A stretch of 64,000 nucleotides of DNA. Source: Cryptomeria japonica (taxonomy: Eukaryota; Streptophyta; Pinopsida; Cupressales; Cupressaceae). Positions within the stretch are counted from its first letter, which is position 1. Each line of letters opens with the position of its first letter. Positions 61,022-64,000 of the stretch are shown here, piece by piece. The DNA is taken from assembly GCF_030272615.1 (NCBI RefSeq), contig NC_081410.1, forward strand, positions 570,233,152-570,297,151, given 5' to 3'. The notes under the pieces are model-generated. The model was not told the origin of the DNA. It made no database searches and worked only from the letters and a program-made list of their open reading frames with translations. The position numbers were made by a program, and so were the translations under genes.

Positions 61022-61934
61022 GTAGGGGATATGACCCCACAGTGCAATGACAAGTTGTACCCTAGTTAAGGCTGGGCCTTGTGTTCAAATCTCATTAGGC
61101 CTTGTCCTATAGTGGAGATTGTGGTGACTCTTATGTGTAGGTTGGATGAGTTGGAATGCATTCATGTAGCTAGAAGGAGAAGGACGAACTGATGTGTGAT
61201 TGCACAACTTGGAGGGGTGACGTTAAACTATGCACACTATGGAGGTGTTAATACCCCCATTCCCTCGATGCAGCCAAGTGGTGGAAGGATGGCATGTTAT
61301 TGTTGTGGAAGAAGGATGAAATATGATTGACAAAGGAAGAGTCACGTTGGAGCAATAAGGAGTGGCCTTCCATGCTGACTGATAGAACCACCAAGATGGA
61401 GGTGTTGATGCATCTCCATATTGGTCGTCAAAGGCCCCATGCTCTAATACCAAGCACATTATGAAGAGATAAGGTGATAAAGAGAAGATACCAAGATCGT
61501 GTGATGGAGACATAAAGATGAGAAAAGCCGATATTCTCTAAAGAGATAAGAAATTTGCCAATCCATGACAGAGAGATAAGGAGATTCTACGCGCAATGGA
61601 GTGATAAAGGATGTCGCAAAAAGGTGAAGGATGGTGGGTCACGTGCACAACCATGCATATGACAGAGTGATAAGGTGGAGTTGCAATGAGATTGTGATGG
61701 AGTGATAAGGTGGAAATGCCAAGCATGCACGGCAAAGAGATAAGGAGGTGATGCCAACGCACAACAGAAAGATAAGAGAGTTGTCGAGCATGGAGTATTA
61801 GGATGGAGGAGGAGAAACAAGGGTGGAATTGCCAAAATATCTCTAAGGATGATGTCCCTCAAAAATGTTGCCCCATTGGTTAATAGGTCTAGTGAAAAGT
61901 GTTAACGGCTTCGACTCCTTATTGATCAAAACAA
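61022..61934 (+). mobile_element. 0.9-kb insertion with 10-bp direct repeats and an A-rich end
   Basis: AATATCATAT flanks it at 61012-61021 and 61935-61944, and Y copy 2 (about 46322) has this word once, so this is an insertion with a 10-bp target duplication. The right end is A-rich (gatcaaaacaaa). Long target duplications and an A-rich tail suggest a LINE-mobilised retroposon. Near the left end GTGTTCAAATCTC resembles a polymerase III box B. However, on the minus strand TGGTATTAGAGC (61452-61441) looks like an initiator-Met primer site, so a nested LTR-type fragment is also possible. No protein domain is seen. Confidence 0.6.
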
Positions 61935-62149
61935 AATATCATATATAAAAACTAAAATGACATGTATTATATATAAGTCGTATTACTCTTATATGAATTC
62001 TTGTTTTATATATATATATATATAGGAGCATTCCATTAATCCAATCCACCATTTCTTTATATAATTCATCCACTACTTCTTATATGAGTTGTTGTTATTT
62101 AGTTTATGATTTAATTTTTAGTTGTTGTCATTATGGATGAATTGATTAT

Positions 62150-63390
62150 GTGTTGCATTGATGTTTTGTCATTGATGTCAACACTAGTTGTTATGGTTGG
62201 TTATGGGCAAATAGGTTTTGGTTACTGTAGAAGATCTAGTGTTACCAGCAGAAAGGACTATTTGTTGGACACTTCCAGCATGTTTGGATCTATGGAGTAT
62301 GTTTGATTTTATGTGTTACATGCTTCGAGAGCATGTTTTGGTCAGTTGGTATTGACTTGGTAATCGGATGCTATCACACACTCTTGTAAACCCATACCGG
62401 CATTGGTTTAAGGTTTAACCAACAGAGCTTTCACTAAGGAATCTTGACAGGATGCATAAGTGGTGTTGGTGCGGCTTCTAAATGGATTTCAGGATGCTGA
62501 AGATGTTATTTGATCATGCTTCAATTGCTTGAAGATGTTTCTTTGGCATGGTGGACCCAAAATAGGTCTGGTACCTATCTAGGTTATGGACCGGTATCAT
62601 ATTAATGTGTACTCTATATGTTACTGGGATGTTTTGGGATGTTCTATGGATTGGTTATTGTTGTTTTGGTCTTAAGCCGACATGGCATATCATTGTAATA
62701 TGGATTTATGTAATGAAATTATTGTAATATCTTTTAGGTGGCCGACCTAATTGGTCTAGGCCTTAGGGTTGGTATAAAATGATGTAAGATCTCATCAAGT
62801 AGATCATGGGGAATATGTGTCATGGTCTTGGAATAAAATAACATATGCGAAGGAGATTTGGTCAATCATAGGTGATCGAATTAGGATTGAGGAAGAGGTC
62901 AAAGGCCTCTGGTATTGAGCTTAACCGAGACTGTAATCAGGCAAGGTAGATGCTATCTCTGGTAATTCACTCTATTGGATTGTTGTCCATTTATCTTGAG
63001 ATGGTTATTACCTCTCTGTAGTTAGTGAGACTCTTTTGTAATGAGAAGTACATTCTAAGCAGTGTGCCTTCCTGCATGTGTAGACCCCTCATTGTATCAC
63101 ATACTTTCTGCAGACGTATCATCTGATTGTGGGTAGGCTTCCCACCGTGGATTTTCCCTTTCTGGGTTTTCCGCGTACAAATCATGGTGTTATGTGGTAT
63201 GGTTGCATAGTGTTGATTATCTGCTTTATTGTTAAGTTTCATTGCTTACCAGTATCTATTTCTGCTATTCCAGTGCTTAATGTTTATGTGATCTAGTTAA
63301 AGGTTATTAGGTGGATTAACTAATATAATTTGTTAACAACTGATTCAACCCCCCACCCCCGATCTCAGTTGTTCACCGGTTATCCTAACA
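62150..63390 (+). repeat. 5' LTR of a second Copia element
   Basis: The right end is fixed by TCCTAACA followed two bases later by the primer site. The left end is estimated at a TG near 62150. Inside, ggattttccctttctgggtt and gattcaacccccc are shared in kind with the LTRs at 5095-12523, so the two elements belong to related Copia families. No gene lies in the LTR. Confidence 0.7.
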
Positions 63391-63392
63391 AT

Positions 63393-63404
63393 TGGTATCA
63401 GATC
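63393..63404 (+). other. Primer-binding site of the second Copia element
   Basis: TGGTATCAGATC lies two bases after the LTR and matches the first ten bases of the usual initiator tRNA-Met site. Confidence 0.85.
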
Positions 63405-63448
63405 CTTGGTCCTCTTTTGCAGAATCTTAACCACTTGAGGGAGATCCT

Positions 63449-64000
63449 ATGGCAACTAACACTTCAAATCCACCGGCAACTATTTTCAGAAGAGAAATCC
63501 CTAAGCTTGATGGAATAAATTATGGGATATGGAAAATTTGAATGGAGACTCATCTTAGATGTCTTGGGAAGGATATTTGGGAGATCACTGAGAAAGGATA
63601 CACACCTTATGATCCGGCATCTGGCAATTCTTCTCTTGCAGACCTGGACAAGAATATTGAATATGATTGCAGAGCTAGAGAAGCCCTCCTGTGTGCACTT
63701 ACTGATCAGCAAATCATGAGATTGGCTGATAAATCATCAGCTAAGGTTATGTGGCATAAATTGAAAACTCTGAGTGAAGGTGATCCTACTGTCAAAATTG
63801 CTGAACTTGATGGTTATCGAGTAAGATATGAAAACTTGAAGATGGAAGATAATGAAATAATTGTTGTTTTTATGGAAATAGTAAATGAGATTGTTATGGG
63901 AATTGAATGTTGTGGAGGATCTCTGAGTGAAGATGAAATAGTTTCCAAAGTCTTGAGAGCCATTCCACTAGCTTACAAGATGAAGACAACTACAATTAAT
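63449..64000 (+). pseudogene. Copia gag, 5' part, one nonsense codon
   Basis: From ATG at 63449 the frame encodes a Copia gag start (IPKLDGINYGIWKI), is broken by TGA at 63539-63541 where Trp is usual, and is then open to the window edge. Later text (VMWHKLKTLSEGD, ELDGYRVRYENLKM, SKVLRAIP) is the UBN2-type gag domain. With a single visible stop this may be a fairly young copy; its pol lies beyond the window. Confidence 0.85.

Noticed and set aside
61223-61862. Minus-strand frames of 74-96 codons in the 0.9-kb insertion
   Set aside because: They are His/Ser/Pro/Leu strings from the repeated gataagg and gatgg words; no domain.

Overview
The window looks like nuclear DNA from a seed plant with a large, repeat-laden genome, most probably a conifer. 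It is AT-rich. It holds decayed LTR retrotransposons of the Copia and Gypsy types, a helitron helicase relic, LINE endonuclease relics, intronless-looking PPR relics and a CYP76-like cytochrome P450 whose protein resembles gymnosperm members of that family. I see no gene that is certainly intact, and no rRNA, tRNA or CRISPR array. The genus cannot be fixed from sequence alone.

Layout. 1-2860 has no recognisable gene. About 3030-18450 is a nested block: two inverted arms (3033-3306 and 18212-18445) enclose pyrimidine/purine-rich tracts and a dyad-symmetric satellite (4470-5094 and 12524-17440). A 7.4-kb Copia element (5095-12523, minus strand, CATAT target-site duplication) sits inside the satellite. 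18446-22200 is the 3' part of a Gypsy element carrying an antisense plant-mobile-domain reading frame. 22252-24775 holds repeat pieces, a Copia LTR remnant and a PIF1/helitron helicase relic. 25012-30512 is a gag-only Gypsy-like element on the minus strand. 30947-33666 is a 2.7-kb non-autonomous LTR element with a GC-rich core.

34677-50320 is a tandem segmental duplication. Unit 1 (34677-44827) is ordered X, P450, Y (LINE endonuclease relic), Z (P450 scraps and PPR relic). Unit 2 (44828-50320) has X, Y and Z but lacks the whole P450 body. Unit 1 carries two insertions absent from unit 2, which therefore acts as an empty-site control: a 438-bp TIR element (41557-41994) and a 344-bp TRIM (44187-44530). 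In front of the P450 its 5' end is repeated: four stub copies with an intact ATG plus the copy joined to the gene body, whose ATG has become AAG. The P450 also has an in-frame stop and a 3' frameshift, so it is a pseudogene. A third, heavily deleted copy of the unit lies at about 57160-61944 and has its own 0.9-kb insertion flanked by 10-bp direct repeats. The window ends in the 5' LTR and gag of another Copia element (about 62150-64000).

The main story is genome decay and rearrangement rather than a working pathway: P450 5'-end amplification, segmental duplication, and small mobile elements datable by paralogous empty sites. The least explained structure is the inverted-repeat-bounded satellite block.
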